A stretch of 64,000 nt of DNA from Paenibacillus guangzhouensis (GCF_009363075.1 NZ_CP045293.1:6597501-6661500); one strand, 5' to 3'; counted from the stretch's first letter, positions 1 to 9,644 are shown. A program made the numbers and translations. The notes: generated by a model not told the origin, from the sequence alone.

Positions 1-1750
<1,750 letters not shown>

Positions 1751-1782
1751 TAAAATTAAAACGCAAATTATCTCGTATCTAG

Positions 1783-1809
1783 TTTTCAGAGATCAAAATT
1801 CTCTGAAAA
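1783..1809 (+). other. Perfect 10-bp hairpin in the 23S-tRNA spacer (probable rRNA 3' processing stem)
   Basis: TTTTCAGAGA (1783-1792) and TCTCTGAAAA (1800-1809) form a perfect stem with a 7-nt loop just after the 23S end. No U-run follows on the + strand, so it is probably not a classical terminator. Its position suggests a role in 3' maturation of the rRNA precursor; that role is inferred. Confidence 0.5.
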
Positions 1810-1815
1810 AACATG

Positions 1816-1844
1816 TTGCATATTACAAGTTAATGTGATATGAT
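1816..1844 (+). promoter_or_regulatory. Sigma-A promoter of the tRNA cluster
   Basis: TTGCAT (1816-1821) and TATGAT (1839-1844) are separated by exactly 17 nt and sit about 50 nt upstream of the first tRNA. The tRNA array can therefore be transcribed independently of the rRNA operon. Confidence 0.7.
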
Positions 1845-1892
1845 ATAAAAGTTGCTTCGAAAAAATGAGAAGCAGACAACATGAATAAATAT

Positions 1893-1968
1893 TCCCTGAT
1901 AGCTCAGTTGGTAGAGCACTCGACTGTTAATCGAGTTGTCACAGGTTCGAGTCCTGTTCGGGGAGCCA
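1893..1968 (+). tRNA. tRNA-Asn (GTT)
   Basis: Cloverleaf with a 7-bp acceptor stem TCCCTGA/TCGGGGA, anticodon loop CTGTTAA and encoded CCA. First gene of the cluster. Confidence 0.97.
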
Positions 1969-1971
1969 TGT

Positions 1972-2063
1972 GGAGAGGTGTCCGAGTTGGCCGAAGGAGC
2001 ACGATTGGAAATCGTGTAGGCGTCACAAGCGTCTCGAGGGTTCGAATCCCTCTCTCTCCGCCA
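1972..2063 (+). tRNA. tRNA-Ser (GGA)
   Basis: Class II tRNA with a long variable arm. Acceptor GGAGAGG/TCTCTCC, anticodon GGA in ATTGGAAAT, encoded CCA. Confidence 0.97.
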
Positions 2064-2080
2064 CTAATTATTACTTGCAT

Positions 2081-2155
2081 GGCCCGTTGGTCAAGGGGTT
2101 AAGACACCTCCCTTTCACGGAGGTAACAGGGGTTCGAATCCCCTACGGGTCACCA
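2081..2155 (+). tRNA. tRNA-Glu (TTC)
   Basis: Acceptor GGCCCGT/ACGGGTC, anticodon TTC within CCTTTCACGG, encoded CCA. Confidence 0.97.
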
Positions 2156-2237
2156 TTTAAAACTTCGTAACTGGTAAAAATTGATGGTTGCAAAGTCGAT
2201 AGAACATCTGATACAATAATAGATGTCGCTGTAAAAT

Positions 2238-2313
2238 GGAGGCTTAGCTCAGCTGGGAGAGCATCTGCCTTACAAGCAGAGGGTCAGCGGTTCGATCCCG
2301 TTAGCCTCCACCA
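2238..2313 (+). tRNA. tRNA-Val (TAC)
   Basis: Acceptor GGAGGCT/AGCCTCC, anticodon loop CTTACAA, encoded CCA. An 82-nt AT-rich spacer precedes it. Confidence 0.97.
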
Positions 2314-2333
2314 TAATATTTTTTGTTTGATGA

Positions 2334-2410
<77 letters not shown>

Positions 2411-2433
2411 ACTCTTAATTGAGCCGATAATAT

Positions 2434-2510
2434 GGAGCTGTGGTGTAGAGGCCTAACATGCCTGCCTGTCACGCAGGAGACCGCGGGTTCGAATCCCGTC
2501 AGCTCCGCCA
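2434..2510 (+). tRNA. tRNA-Asp (GTC)
   Basis: Acceptor GGAGCTG/CAGCTCC, anticodon loop CTGTCAC, encoded CCA. Confidence 0.97.
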
Positions 2511-2526
2511 TCTAGAATACGAATAA

Positions 2527-2602
<76 letters not shown>

Positions 2603-2616
2603 TGAAAATCTAATAT

Positions 2617-2692
<76 letters not shown>

Positions 2693-2705
2693 TGTAATAC
2701 ATTGT

Positions 2706-2790
2706 GGAGGCTTAGTGAAGTGGCTAAACACGGCAGACTGTAAATCTGCTCTCTCCGAGTTCGGTGGTTCGAATCCATCAGCCTCCACCA
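2706..2790 (+). tRNA. tRNA-Tyr (GTA)
   Basis: Class II tRNA with a long variable arm. Acceptor GGAGGCT/AGCCTCC, anticodon loop CTGTAAA, encoded CCA. Confidence 0.97.
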
Positions 2791-2796
2791 CAATAT

Positions 2797-2870
2797 AGGG
2801 GCATAGTTTAAAGGTAGAACAAAGGTCTCCAAAACCTTTGGTGTGGGTTCAATTCCTGCTGCCCCTGCCA
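2797..2870 (+). tRNA. tRNA-Trp (CCA)
   Basis: Acceptor AGGGGCA/TGCCCCT, anticodon loop CTCCAAA, encoded CCA. Confidence 0.97.
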
Positions 2871-2901
2871 AGAGCATTACAATTGGATAAATTTTAATTA
2901 T

Positions 2902-2978
2902 GGCGGTCGTGGCGAAGGGGTTAACGCACCGGTCTGTGGCTCCGGCATTCGTGGGTTCAAGTCCCATCGATCGCCCCA
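2902..2978 (+). tRNA. tRNA-His (GTG)
   Basis: Acceptor GCGGTCG/CGATCGC with the extra G(-1) at 2902 opposite C73, the identity element of tRNA-His. Anticodon GTG lies in CTGTGGC. CCA is encoded. Confidence 0.96.
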
Positions 2979-3009
2979 TTAATTAAAAACAAAGCACCAA
3001 CAAAATTGT

Positions 3010-3084
3010 TGGGGATTAGCCAAGCGGTAAGGCAACGGACTTTGACTCCGTCATTCCAAGGTTCGAATCCTTGATCCCCAGCCA
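3010..3084 (+). tRNA. tRNA-Gln (TTG)
   Basis: Acceptor TGGGGAT/ATCCCCA, anticodon loop CTTTGAC, encoded CCA. Confidence 0.96.
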
Positions 3085-3089
3085 TTTAT

Positions 3090-3164
3090 GCGGACGTGGC
3101 TCAGCGGTAGAGCATCGCCTTGCCAAGGCGAGGGTCGCGGGTTCGATTCCCGTCGTCCGCTCCA
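3090..3164 (+). tRNA. tRNA-Gly (GCC)
   Basis: Acceptor GCGGACG/CGTCCGC, anticodon loop TTGCCAA, encoded CCA. Confidence 0.97.
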
Positions 3165-3174
3165 TTTATATTTT

Positions 3175-3248
3175 GGCGCCATAGCCAAGTGGTAAGGCAG
3201 AGCTCTGCAAAAGCTTTACCCCCAGTTCGAGTCTGGGTGGCGCCTCCA
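3175..3248 (+). tRNA. tRNA-Cys (GCA)
   Basis: Acceptor GGCGCCA/TGGCGCC, anticodon loop CTGCAAA, encoded CCA. Confidence 0.97.
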
Positions 3249-3263
3249 CCATTTTCACTCCGT

Positions 3264-3352
3264 GCCGGAGTGGCGGAATCGGCAGACGCACAGGACTTAA
3301 AATCCTGCGGTAGGTGACTACCGTACCAGTTCAAGTCTGGTCTTCGGCACCA
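3264..3352 (+). tRNA. tRNA-Leu (TAA)
   Basis: Class II tRNA with a long variable arm. Acceptor GCCGGAG/CTTCGGC, anticodon loop CTTAAAA, encoded CCA. Confidence 0.97.
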
Positions 3353-3369
3353 TATTTACCATAATGATT

Positions 3370-3446
3370 GCGCCCTTAGCTCAGCTGGATAGAGCGTTTG
3401 ACTACGAATCAAAAGGTCAGGAGTTCGAATCTCTTAGGGCGCGCCA
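3370..3446 (+). tRNA. tRNA-Arg (ACG)
   Basis: Acceptor GCGCCCT/AGGGCGC, anticodon loop CTACGAA (A34 presumably deaminated to inosine), encoded CCA. Confidence 0.97.
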
Positions 3447-3468
3447 TTACAAACAAGAAGTTTAATAA

Positions 3469-3551
3469 GCCGGTGTGGCGGAATTGGCAGACGCGCGCGA
3501 CTCAAAATCGTGAGGGAAACCGTGGGGGTTCGAGTCCCTTCACCGGCACCA
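3469..3551 (+). tRNA. tRNA-Leu (CAA)
   Basis: Class II tRNA. Acceptor GCCGGTG/CACCGGC, anticodon loop CTCAAAA, encoded CCA. Last gene of the cluster and its second leucine tRNA. Confidence 0.97.
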
Positions 3552-3577
3552 CTTCTTCAAATGAAAATGAAATGTCA

Positions 3578-3610
3578 AACACCTTAAGGATTATTCCTTA
3601 AGGTGTTTTT
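3578..3610 (+). terminator. Rho-independent terminator of the tRNA cluster
   Basis: Perfect 12-bp stem AACACCTTAAGG / CCTTAAGGTGTT with a short loop and a T-run, 26 nt after the last tRNA. Confidence 0.9.
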
Positions 3611-3699
3611 GCTATTACCTGTCATGATCAAAAGAAAAAGACGCAGCATATCATTGCTAACGTCCATATCCTACATATGTATACTTCATTTTCATTTAC

Positions 3700-4728
3700 C
3701 TACGCAAGAACTTCTTCAATCTGAATTGAGCATTTGCTCAAATCCACGAATGCATCACCGACACGAACTAACGGATGAATCGGATCATGTGAATTGATCA
3801 TGACGATAATCGCTCTACGGCCGTCCGTAAGGAGCACCTCGTTTCCTACAAGCGCTTGCATTAATCGGTCTAAGAAAAGACGTACAATCTTGGCATCCAG
3901 CTTGCCAAAAGCAAATTGATATAGTTCATTCAATAAGGTGTAGAAGGGGGCTGCATTGCGATAGACGCGCTCGGAGGACATAGCATGAAATACATCGGCA
4001 ACCGCAACGATACGGGAATACAGGTCAATATTATCGCTACGAAGACCAAGAGGATATCCACTGCCATCCTGGCGCTCATGATGTTGCAGTGCAACGAGTG
4101 CTTGGCGCATGGTCGTTCCGGATGTTGCTTTGACCAATTCATAGCCATCCTTCGTATGCTGTTTGACGATTTCGAATTCTTCTGGTGATAGAGCTCCTGG
4201 TTTATTGAGTATTTCTAGAGGAATATTGATTTTGCCGACATCATGCAAGATAGCAGCCATCGTAAGATCTTGAAGTTCTGTTTCATTTAATTGAAGCCAT
4301 TTGCCGATTAACGTGGAGAGGATGGAGACAGCTACCATGTGGCGATAGGTGTAGTCATCTGAAGTTTTGAGCCATGAGAGTAAGGTGAACAAGTCCGTAT
4401 GATTGACGGTATGCTGGATAATCGGAAGAATATGCTTCTTGATATCCTGCAATGGAATGGCCCTCTTATAACTTGCTTGTTCATATAAATCCTGAATAAT
4501 AAGTACGCTGCGGTCAATTAATTGACAACCATCCGTTCCTTCGGCAATGGTTATCTCTTCTAGATCATGAATCGAAATAGGAATGTGGTGCATGGATACA
4601 ATCTGCAAATGCTCTTCGGTGATGACTGTTTTTGCCGGGATGATGAGAACTCCCGAATGGTTAAACAGATCGTGTTTTAATCGCTGACCTAATAGAATAT
4701 TCGCGAAATGCGATTGAAGATTAAGCAT
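3700..4728 (-). CDS. HD-GYP domain phosphodiesterase
   Basis: Predicted cyclic-di-nucleotide (c-di-GMP type) phosphodiesterase of 342 residues. The C-terminal half carries the HD-GYP signature: metal-binding HD in LHDVGK (about residues 161-166), HHE (216-218) and GYP (224-226), with DGSGYP intact. The N-terminal ~100 residues show no domain I recognise, and no membrane segment or receiver is visible, so the enzyme is probably cytosolic. I chose the ATG at 4728 because GGGAGGA precedes it by 8 nt; the in-frame ATG 21 nt upstream has no ribosome binding site. It stands alone, transcribed toward the tRNA cluster. Family call is firm; substrate is inferred. Confidence 0.9.
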   Translation of the reverse strand: MLNLQSHFANILLGQRLKHDLFNHSGVLIIPAKTVITEEHLQIVSMHHIPISIHDLEEITIAEGTDGCQLIDRSVLIIQDLYEQASYKRAIPLQDIKKHILPIIQHTVNHTDLFTLLSWLKTSDDYTYRHMVAVSILSTLIGKWLQLNETELQDLTMAAILHDVGKINIPLEILNKPGALSPEEFEIVKQHTKDGYELVKATSGTTMRQALVALQHHERQDGSGYPLGLRSDNIDLYSRIVAVADVFHAMSSERVYRNAAPFYTLLNELYQFAFGKLDAKIVRLFLDRLMQALVGNEVLLTDGRRAIIVMINSHDPIHPLVRVGDAFVDLSKCSIQIEEVLA

Positions 4729-4874
4729 ACGATATTCCTCCCGAGCCATCTATATACAAAGGGTTTGCTTCTTCTATATATTCCCAAATTCAATTCCTTC
4801 TATATCTTACAATGAAAATCGGAATTATACAATTGATATGAGGAATTCATCCGTTCCTTAGGTCTGTGAAGGGA

Positions 4875-4942
4875 CTGGACCAAGGTCTAGGATCAAAAAC
4901 CGCCGGGGGTCCGTTTTGGAAAAGGTTCAAACCGCCTAAAAT
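4875..4942 (+). promoter_or_regulatory. Promoter and candidate LiaR operator of the envelope-stress operon
   Basis: An imperfect palindrome CTGGACC-AA-GGTCTAG spans 4875-4890 (one mismatch between 7-nt arms). A further GGGTCC half-site lies at 4908-4913. Downstream, TTTGGA (about 4915-4920) and TAAAAT (4937-4942) make a plausible weak promoter about 40 nt before the first gene. A palindrome upstream of a weak -35 is what an activating response regulator such as LiaR would use. Assignment to LiaR is inferred from context. Confidence 0.45.
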
Positions 4943-4983
4943 AAAGACATAAGCAAGAGAGAAACGAAAGGCGGTGAACGACG

Positions 4984-5292
4984 ATGAATCGCAATAACAA
5001 AACAGGATTTGCAGCCTTGCTGATCGGACTCGGGGTTGTCATCCTACTTGGGAAGTTCGCATTTGGTTTCTTAAGCGGATTGATGGCTTACTTGATTCCA
5101 GTATTGATGATCGCCCTTGGGTATTATGGCGTGAAGAATGGCAGCCGGTATTTTGGATGGATCATTATGGTCCTCGGAGCCATTATCCTTTTCAGTAAGC
5201 TCGCTTGGATCTTCGGTTTGTTACTCGCTCTAGGGTTGATAGTGGTTGGCGTGTCGATGCTTAGTAACAAGCGAAACAATAGAACTTACTAA
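4984..5292 (+). CDS. LiaI-like small membrane protein
   Basis: A 102-residue, very hydrophobic protein with three or four predicted transmembrane helices (about residues 9-27, 33-48, 58-75 and 78-93) and a short basic tail ending KRNNRTY. In composition, size and position it matches LiaI/LiaF-TM-type proteins that anchor PspA/LiaH at the membrane. It is the first gene of a seven-gene run (4984-9626). Start ATG 4984 follows GGCGGTGA. No catalytic motif is visible; a scaffold or recruitment role for the downstream PspA proteins is inferred. Confidence 0.7.
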   Translation: MNRNNKTGFAALLIGLGVVILLGKFAFGFLSGLMAYLIPVLMIALGYYGVKNGSRYFGWIIMVLGAIILFSKLAWIFGLLLALGLIVVGVSMLSNKRNNRTY

Positions 5293-5330
5293 CACGAAAC
5301 ATTAAACGAATAAGGAGGTTCGAGAGAATC

Positions 5331-6005
5331 ATGAGTGTGATGAAAAGAGTACGTGATATTACGGCAGCAACATTGAATGACCGTTTGGAACGTTCTGAGG
5401 ATCCGGTAAGATTAATCGATCAATTCCTCATGTCGACCAAACATGAAATTGTAGAATCAGAGAAATTGTATCAACAAGTACTTATGCACGCTAACCAGCT
5501 GAAGAATCAAGTACAACAAGCGGAGAGCATGCGAGACAAACGTGAGCAGCAAGCATTATTAGCACTCAAAGCAGATGAAGAGCATGTTGCGAAGATGGCG
5601 CTTCAAGAGAAGATGATCCACGAAGAGAAGGCAGCCCAATATGGGGAGCTCTACGAACAGAGCAAGAGCACGATCATTGAACTTGAAGAGCAGTTGAGTG
5701 CACTGAAGCTCGAGTATCAGACGGTATACGATAAGCGTCAATATTATGTGGCGCGAATGGAAAACATTCGGATTCAACAACGAATGAACCAACGGACACA
5801 AGCATACGGAGCGAATTCGATTCCACGCATGTTCAATCGTCTCGAAGATCGCGTTTCGGACCTCGAGCTCGAGACACGCAGTCTGCGTGATCTGAAGCGC
5901 ATGGGTCAAGATATGATGTACCAGGCAGGCACACAAATTCAAGGTGTCTTAGATCGAGAACTCGATCGTCTGAAGCAGAAATTGGACAATGACAGAAAGG
6001 AGTAA
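5331..6005 (+). CDS. PspA/IM30 (LiaH-like) membrane-stress protein, copy 1
   Basis: A 224-residue, almost entirely alpha-helical, highly charged protein of the PspA/IM30/LiaH family (ESCRT-III related), which oligomerises on the inner face of a damaged membrane. The N-terminus MSVMKRVRDITAATLNDRL aligns without gaps with the second PspA copy ([19 protein letters not shown]), which supports the first ATG although GGAGG lies 12 nt away. Long heptad-rich coiled coil covers about residues 25-145. It sits 38 nt after the LiaI-like gene and 6 nt before pspC. Paralogue of 6466-7137 but clearly diverged. Confidence 0.93.
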   Translation: MSVMKRVRDITAATLNDRLERSEDPVRLIDQFLMSTKHEIVESEKLYQQVLMHANQLKNQVQQAESMRDKREQQALLALKADEEHVAKMALQEKMIHEEKAAQYGELYEQSKSTIIELEEQLSALKLEYQTVYDKRQYYVARMENIRIQQRMNQRTQAYGANSIPRMFNRLEDRVSDLELETRSLRDLKRMGQDMMYQAGTQIQGVLDRELDRLKQKLDNDRKE

Positions 6006-6011
6006 TAAAGG

Positions 6012-6464
6012 ATGAATAAGCTGTATCGCTCAATCTATGACAAGAAGGTATCCGGGCTATGCGGTGGGATCGCGCAATACATGAATATCGATTCCACATT
6101 CCTACGCTTAGCGCTCATCATCGTAACGGTCTGCACCGGTGGAACTGCATTGTTCATCTACATTATCGCAAGCTTGGTTGTACCCAAAGAGCCGATCGAT
6201 CCGTTGAACCCTTATCATCAAGGCCCAAGGTATGGACATGGATCAAGCTACGGTCATCAAGGACCAACTTATGGTTCAGGACCTTCCTATACATCCGGCG
6301 GATATACTGACACGAACAAATACGGTGCTCCTCCAAAAACGAGCACAACATCATCCACATCTTCGTTCGACTCCATGATGGAGGATATCGAGAAGAAAGC
6401 TATGCAAAAAGAATTAGAACAATTACGCGCCAAAGTTGCGCAATTCGAGAAGGGAGATAAGTAA
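6012..6464 (+). CDS. PspC domain protein
   Basis: A 150-residue protein. The N-terminal ~60 residues form a PspC domain: a short amphipathic stretch with [10 protein letters not shown], then one transmembrane helix (about residues 33-56). A Gly/Tyr/Ser-rich linker with repeats of the type [12 protein letters not shown] follows (about 70-105), and the end is a short charged helix with coiled-coil character. The cytosolic helix is a plausible contact for the flanking PspA proteins. AGGAG lies about 9 nt before the ATG. Placement between two pspA genes argues for a membrane sensor or anchor role in the same stress response. Confidence 0.9.
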   Translation: MNKLYRSIYDKKVSGLCGGIAQYMNIDSTFLRLALIIVTVCTGGTALFIYIIASLVVPKEPIDPLNPYHQGPRYGHGSSYGHQGPTYGSGPSYTSGGYTDTNKYGAPPKTSTTSSTSSFDSMMEDIEKKAMQKELEQLRAKVAQFEKGDK

Positions 6465-6465
6465 A

Positions 6466-7137
6466 ATGGGAGTATTTAAAAGAATTAAGGACATGACAAA
6501 GGCATCGGTACATGAGTTGTTGGATAAGGTTGAAGATCCAGTAGTAATGTTGAATCAATATCTTCGTGATATGGAAAGTGAAATTCATGAAGCAGAGGTT
6601 ACAGTAGCAAAGCAAATGGCGAACGAGCGCCGCGTGAAGCAGCGTCTTGAAGAATCCATCCGTCTAAGCGGCGAGCGTGAACGTCAAGCGGAGCATGCAC
6701 TTCGTAACGGTCAAGAGGAAGTTGCTCGTAAATTGCTCGAAGAGAAATTGTACCACGATCAGAAAGTAACGGAATACACAGATCTGCATACGCAATCCAG
6801 CGAACAAGCGAAAGACTTGATGCAACAGCTTCATGAGATGAAGGATGAATTCTACAAATTGCGTAATAAGCGTAACGAGCTTGCATCCCGTGCTCAAATG
6901 GCTAAAGCGAAGAAACAAATGGCTACAATCAGCAGCCTGCATACGATCGAAGGCGGTAACGCATCCCGCGGATTCCACCGTATGGAAGAGAAAATTATGC
7001 AATTGGAAGCTGAAGCAGATGTAATGCGTGTACCGGGCGGCGCAGTAGGACGTTATCAAGCGCCGGTCGATCCAAGTAAAGAGCTTCAAGTGGATGAGCA
7101 GCTTCAAGCGCTTAAGAACAAATTGAATCAAAATTAG
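6466..7137 (+). CDS. PspA/IM30 (LiaH-like) membrane-stress protein, copy 2
   Basis: Second PspA/IM30 family member, 223 residues, starting [15 protein letters not shown]. The ATG at 6466 is one base past the pspC stop and is preceded by AGGGAG; an in-frame ATG 30 nt upstream inside pspC lacks a ribosome binding site and would add non-homologous residues. The body is predicted coiled coil with conserved [16 protein letters not shown] near the N-terminus. The C-terminus carries a proline/valine linker and an amphipathic end ([10 protein letters not shown]) absent from copy 1. A terminator-like hairpin follows 42 nt downstream. Two paralogues could form hetero-oligomers; that is inference. Confidence 0.93.
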   Translation: MGVFKRIKDMTKASVHELLDKVEDPVVMLNQYLRDMESEIHEAEVTVAKQMANERRVKQRLEESIRLSGERERQAEHALRNGQEEVARKLLEEKLYHDQKVTEYTDLHTQSSEQAKDLMQQLHEMKDEFYKLRNKRNELASRAQMAKAKKQMATISSLHTIEGGNASRGFHRMEEKIMQLEAEADVMRVPGGAVGRYQAPVDPSKELQVDEQLQALKNKLNQN

Positions 7138-7179
7138 TATTTCGAAATAATGTCGAATTGTGATATGCTATGAAAGGTT

Positions 7180-7217
7180 AAGCCATACGACGCAAGGTTT
7201 GCGTTGTCATGGCTTTT
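7180..7217 (+). terminator. Weak internal terminator / attenuator between pspA copy 2 and the LiaF-like gene
   Basis: AAGCCAT (7180-7186) and ATGGCTT (7209-7215) close a long imperfect stem whose upper part pairs CGACGCAA with TTGCGTTG; only four T's follow. Just upstream, TTCGAA (7141-7146) and TATGCT (7164-7169) at 17-nt spacing are a possible weak promoter for the regulatory genes. B. subtilis also separates liaIH from the downstream lia genes with a leaky terminator. Confidence 0.6.
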
Positions 7218-7251
7218 CCATCCTTATACCAACAAGAGAGGAGGGCGGCAC

Positions 7252-7902
7252 ATGAAAGACAGGAATCGCAATATCGCATTTATTATGATCGGTATAGGTC
7301 TGTTTATGTTATTAGGCGATTGGATCAGCTTCTTCACGATTGCCGCACTCATTCTATTTTTCATAGGCGTAGATCAAATTCGTAAACGGGGAAATACACG
7401 CAGGGGCTATATGCTCTTTGTCATTGGCGGCATTCTGCTCTTGCTTGACCATTTTACACTATTACTCGGCGTCATCTTAATTTCGCTTGGTCTATTCTAT
7501 GCCAAATCGAAGAAAGAGCAGCGGGATGAGCGATATATCCAGAAGCAGAATCTCATGAGCAGCATGAAATGGGATCGTGAACCTTGGGTATTGCGGAATA
7601 TGAGCCTCTGGCATGTTGTCGGAGAAGTGAATATGGATCTCTCGCTTGCTATAATGGAGGAGAAAGAGTGTACTGTCATACTCCAAGGTGCCCTTGGGGA
7701 TATTGATATATCAATTCCAGACGATATCGGTCTAGAACTCGAGACGAATGTCGTTTTGGGTCAGATTAATTTCAACCATGAAAAAGACGCGGGGTTTATG
7801 AACAAACGGGTGTGGAAGTCGCCCCATTATGATCTGTGTGATCAAAAAGTGAAACTCGTCATTTCCTATATCGTAGGAGATATTGATATTCGAATTAATT
7901 AA
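7252..7902 (+). CDS. LiaF-like membrane protein
   Basis: A 216-residue protein with about four transmembrane helices in the first ~95 residues, then a soluble domain of about 100 residues. That domain has the alternating hydrophobic/Gly pattern of the LiaF C-terminal (cell-wall-active antibiotic response) fold, for example VGEVNMDLSLAIM and GDIDISIPDDIGLE. LiaF normally inhibits the LiaRS pair in the absence of stress. Start ATG 7252 is preceded by AGGAGGGCGGCAC; an earlier in-frame ATG at 7204 lies inside the terminator hairpin and is rejected. LiaS follows 19 nt downstream. Function is taken from family and context. Confidence 0.8.
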   Translation: MKDRNRNIAFIMIGIGLFMLLGDWISFFTIAALILFFIGVDQIRKRGNTRRGYMLFVIGGILLLLDHFTLLLGVILISLGLFYAKSKKEQRDERYIQKQNLMSSMKWDREPWVLRNMSLWHVVGEVNMDLSLAIMEEKECTVILQGALGDIDISIPDDIGLELETNVVLGQINFNHEKDAGFMNKRVWKSPHYDLCDQKVKLVISYIVGDIDIRIN

Positions 7903-7921
7903 CAGGAAGGGGATCGGTGCC

Positions 7922-8998
7922 ATGGAAACGACCAAAACGACCAATATGGTGATGCGCAGTATGGGCCAGACGATCCTCTTCTCCATGTTGTTATTCGGAG
8001 CGTCGATCTATTTCTTACAATCTTATGGCTATATGAAACCGCTCAACACATGGTTGCAGGGTGTATGGATTAGTCTCACGGGCGTATCGATCTCCATAGG
8101 GCTTGGGGCCGTATTCGGGTTCTATCAGAGTTATCACGTACGTAAAAGATTGGAGACGCTCAGAGACTCCGTCCTCCAGATGGAGAAGGGGAATCTATCC
8201 AGACCGCTGCCGGATCTTGGTGAAGACGAAGTAGGACGGCTGGCCGAGCAGTTAGGCCGGATGAGTAAGAAGTGGGAAGAGCAGGTCAGCTCGCTGCAAC
8301 GATTATCGACGAACAACGCGCAGTTGGCAGAGAAAGCACGATACACGGCGATCATTGAAGAGCGCCAGCGGCTAGCTAGGGAGCTTCATGATGCGGTAAG
8401 TCAGCAGCTCTTCGCTATTTCGATGACGGCAACCGCTGTAGGGCGAACACTCGAGAAGGAAGATTTCGACCGTGCGCTGCGGCAAGTGAACTTGATCGAA
8501 GAAATGGCCTCCGTTGCGCAATCGGAGATGAGAGCGCTGCTGCTTCATTTGAGGCCCGTACACCTCGAAGGCAAACCGCTAACTGAAGGGCTTAAAGAGC
8601 TGCTGCACGAGATGAAGGCGAAAGTTCCGATGGAGATTATGTACGAGATGGATGAGGACATCGCCTTGATGAAAGGCATTGAGAACCATCTCTTCCGAAT
8701 CGTACAGGAAGCGCTATCGAATACATTAAGGCATTCGAAGGCTACGAAGATGGAGATTAAGCTGCATCAGCGTCAAGACGGCGTTCGCTTGTTGATGCGG
8801 GATAACGGGGTAGGGTTCGAGCTCGATGTGAAGAAGCAAACCTCTTATGGGTTATCGACAATGCAGGAGCGTGTAAATGAAATTGGTGGTTCATTGCAGT
8901 TAATAACTGCGCCAGGTAAAGGGACAAGAATAGAGATTCGTATTCCGGTATTAAACGAGGAAAGTGGATGGGGTGAAGGGATTGGAGACGCCGATTAA
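7922..8998 (+). CDS. liaS: Sensor histidine kinase LiaS-like
   Basis: A 358-residue HisKA_3-type sensor kinase. Two transmembrane helices (about residues 13-33 and 45-68) flank a very short extracellular loop, as in intramembrane-sensing kinases, followed by HAMP (about 72-125). The dimerisation/phospho-acceptor motif is ERQRLARELHDAVSQQL with H156. The ATPase domain has an N box near NTLRHSKA, DNGVGF, and a G2 box GKGTRIEI. Start ATG 7922 has GGAAGGGG upstream. It overlaps liaR by 35 nt, so the two are translationally coupled. Likely signal: cell-envelope stress, with LiaF as a negative partner. Confidence 0.92.
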   Translation: METTKTTNMVMRSMGQTILFSMLLFGASIYFLQSYGYMKPLNTWLQGVWISLTGVSISIGLGAVFGFYQSYHVRKRLETLRDSVLQMEKGNLSRPLPDLGEDEVGRLAEQLGRMSKKWEEQVSSLQRLSTNNAQLAEKARYTAIIEERQRLARELHDAVSQQLFAISMTATAVGRTLEKEDFDRALRQVNLIEEMASVAQSEMRALLLHLRPVHLEGKPLTEGLKELLHEMKAKVPMEIMYEMDEDIALMKGIENHLFRIVQEALSNTLRHSKATKMEIKLHQRQDGVRLLMRDNGVGFELDVKKQTSYGLSTMQERVNEIGGSLQLITAPGKGTRIEIRIPVLNEESGWGEGIGDAD

Positions 8999-9626
8999 AG
9001 TATTGCTCGTGGATGATCATGAAATGGTTCGTATCGGTCTTGCCGCAGTTCTAGGTACAGAGGATGGCATCGAAGTTGTTGGTGAGGCCAGCAATGGGAT
9101 CGAAGGCATTCGTCTTGCCCAAGAATACCGACCAAATGTCGTACTAATGGATTTGGTGATGGAAGGCATGGATGGAATCGAGACAACACGCAAGCTGCTT
9201 GAATTGTACCCAGAATGTAAGGTCATTGTGCTTACGAGCTTCTTGGATGATGAGAAGATGTATCCAGTGATTGAAGCGGGGGCGTTCAGCTATCTCTTGA
9301 AAACATCCCGTGCGACCGAGATTGCCGATGCGATTCGAGCGGCAGCTCGAGGGCAATCCGTACTGGAATCTCAGGTTGCATCGAAGATGATGAATCGTCT
9401 TCGTCAACCGAAGCAGCATGCGGCTGCACATGAAGATTTAACCGAACGTGAGATGGATGTGCTTCGTCTACTCGCGGAAGGCAAATCGAATCAAGATATT
9501 GCCGATGCGTTATTCATTGGGATTAAGACTGTGAAATTCCATGTCACGAATATTCTGGCGAAGCTTGGTGTGGACGATCGCACGCAAGCCGCCATTTATG
9601 CTTATAAGAACGGATTAGCTGAATAA
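8964..9626 (+). CDS. liaR: Response regulator LiaR-like (NarL/LuxR family)
   Basis: A 220-residue NarL-type regulator. The receiver spans about residues 11-125, with acidic pair D17-D18, phosphorylation site D63 in VVLMDLVM, T91 in VLTSF and K in LLKTS. The LuxR-type HTH (about 150-215) carries LTEREMDVLRLLAEGKS and KTVKFHVTNILAKLG. Start ATG 8964, inside liaS, has GAGGAAAG upstream. It probably activates the operon promoter near 4875-4942. A strong terminator follows. Confidence 0.93.
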   Translation: MDGVKGLETPIKVLLVDDHEMVRIGLAAVLGTEDGIEVVGEASNGIEGIRLAQEYRPNVVLMDLVMEGMDGIETTRKLLELYPECKVIVLTSFLDDEKMYPVIEAGAFSYLLKTSRATEIADAIRAAARGQSVLESQVASKMMNRLRQPKQHAAAHEDLTEREMDVLRLLAEGKSNQDIADALFIGIKTVKFHVTNILAKLGVDDRTQAAIYAYKNGLAE

Positions 9627-9644
9627 TAGACCAGAACATAGGAA

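Noticed and set aside
7204-7251. Earlier ATG for the LiaF-like gene
   Set aside because: It lies within the terminator hairpin without a Shine-Dalgarno sequence, whereas the ATG at 7252 has AGGAGGG at proper spacing.
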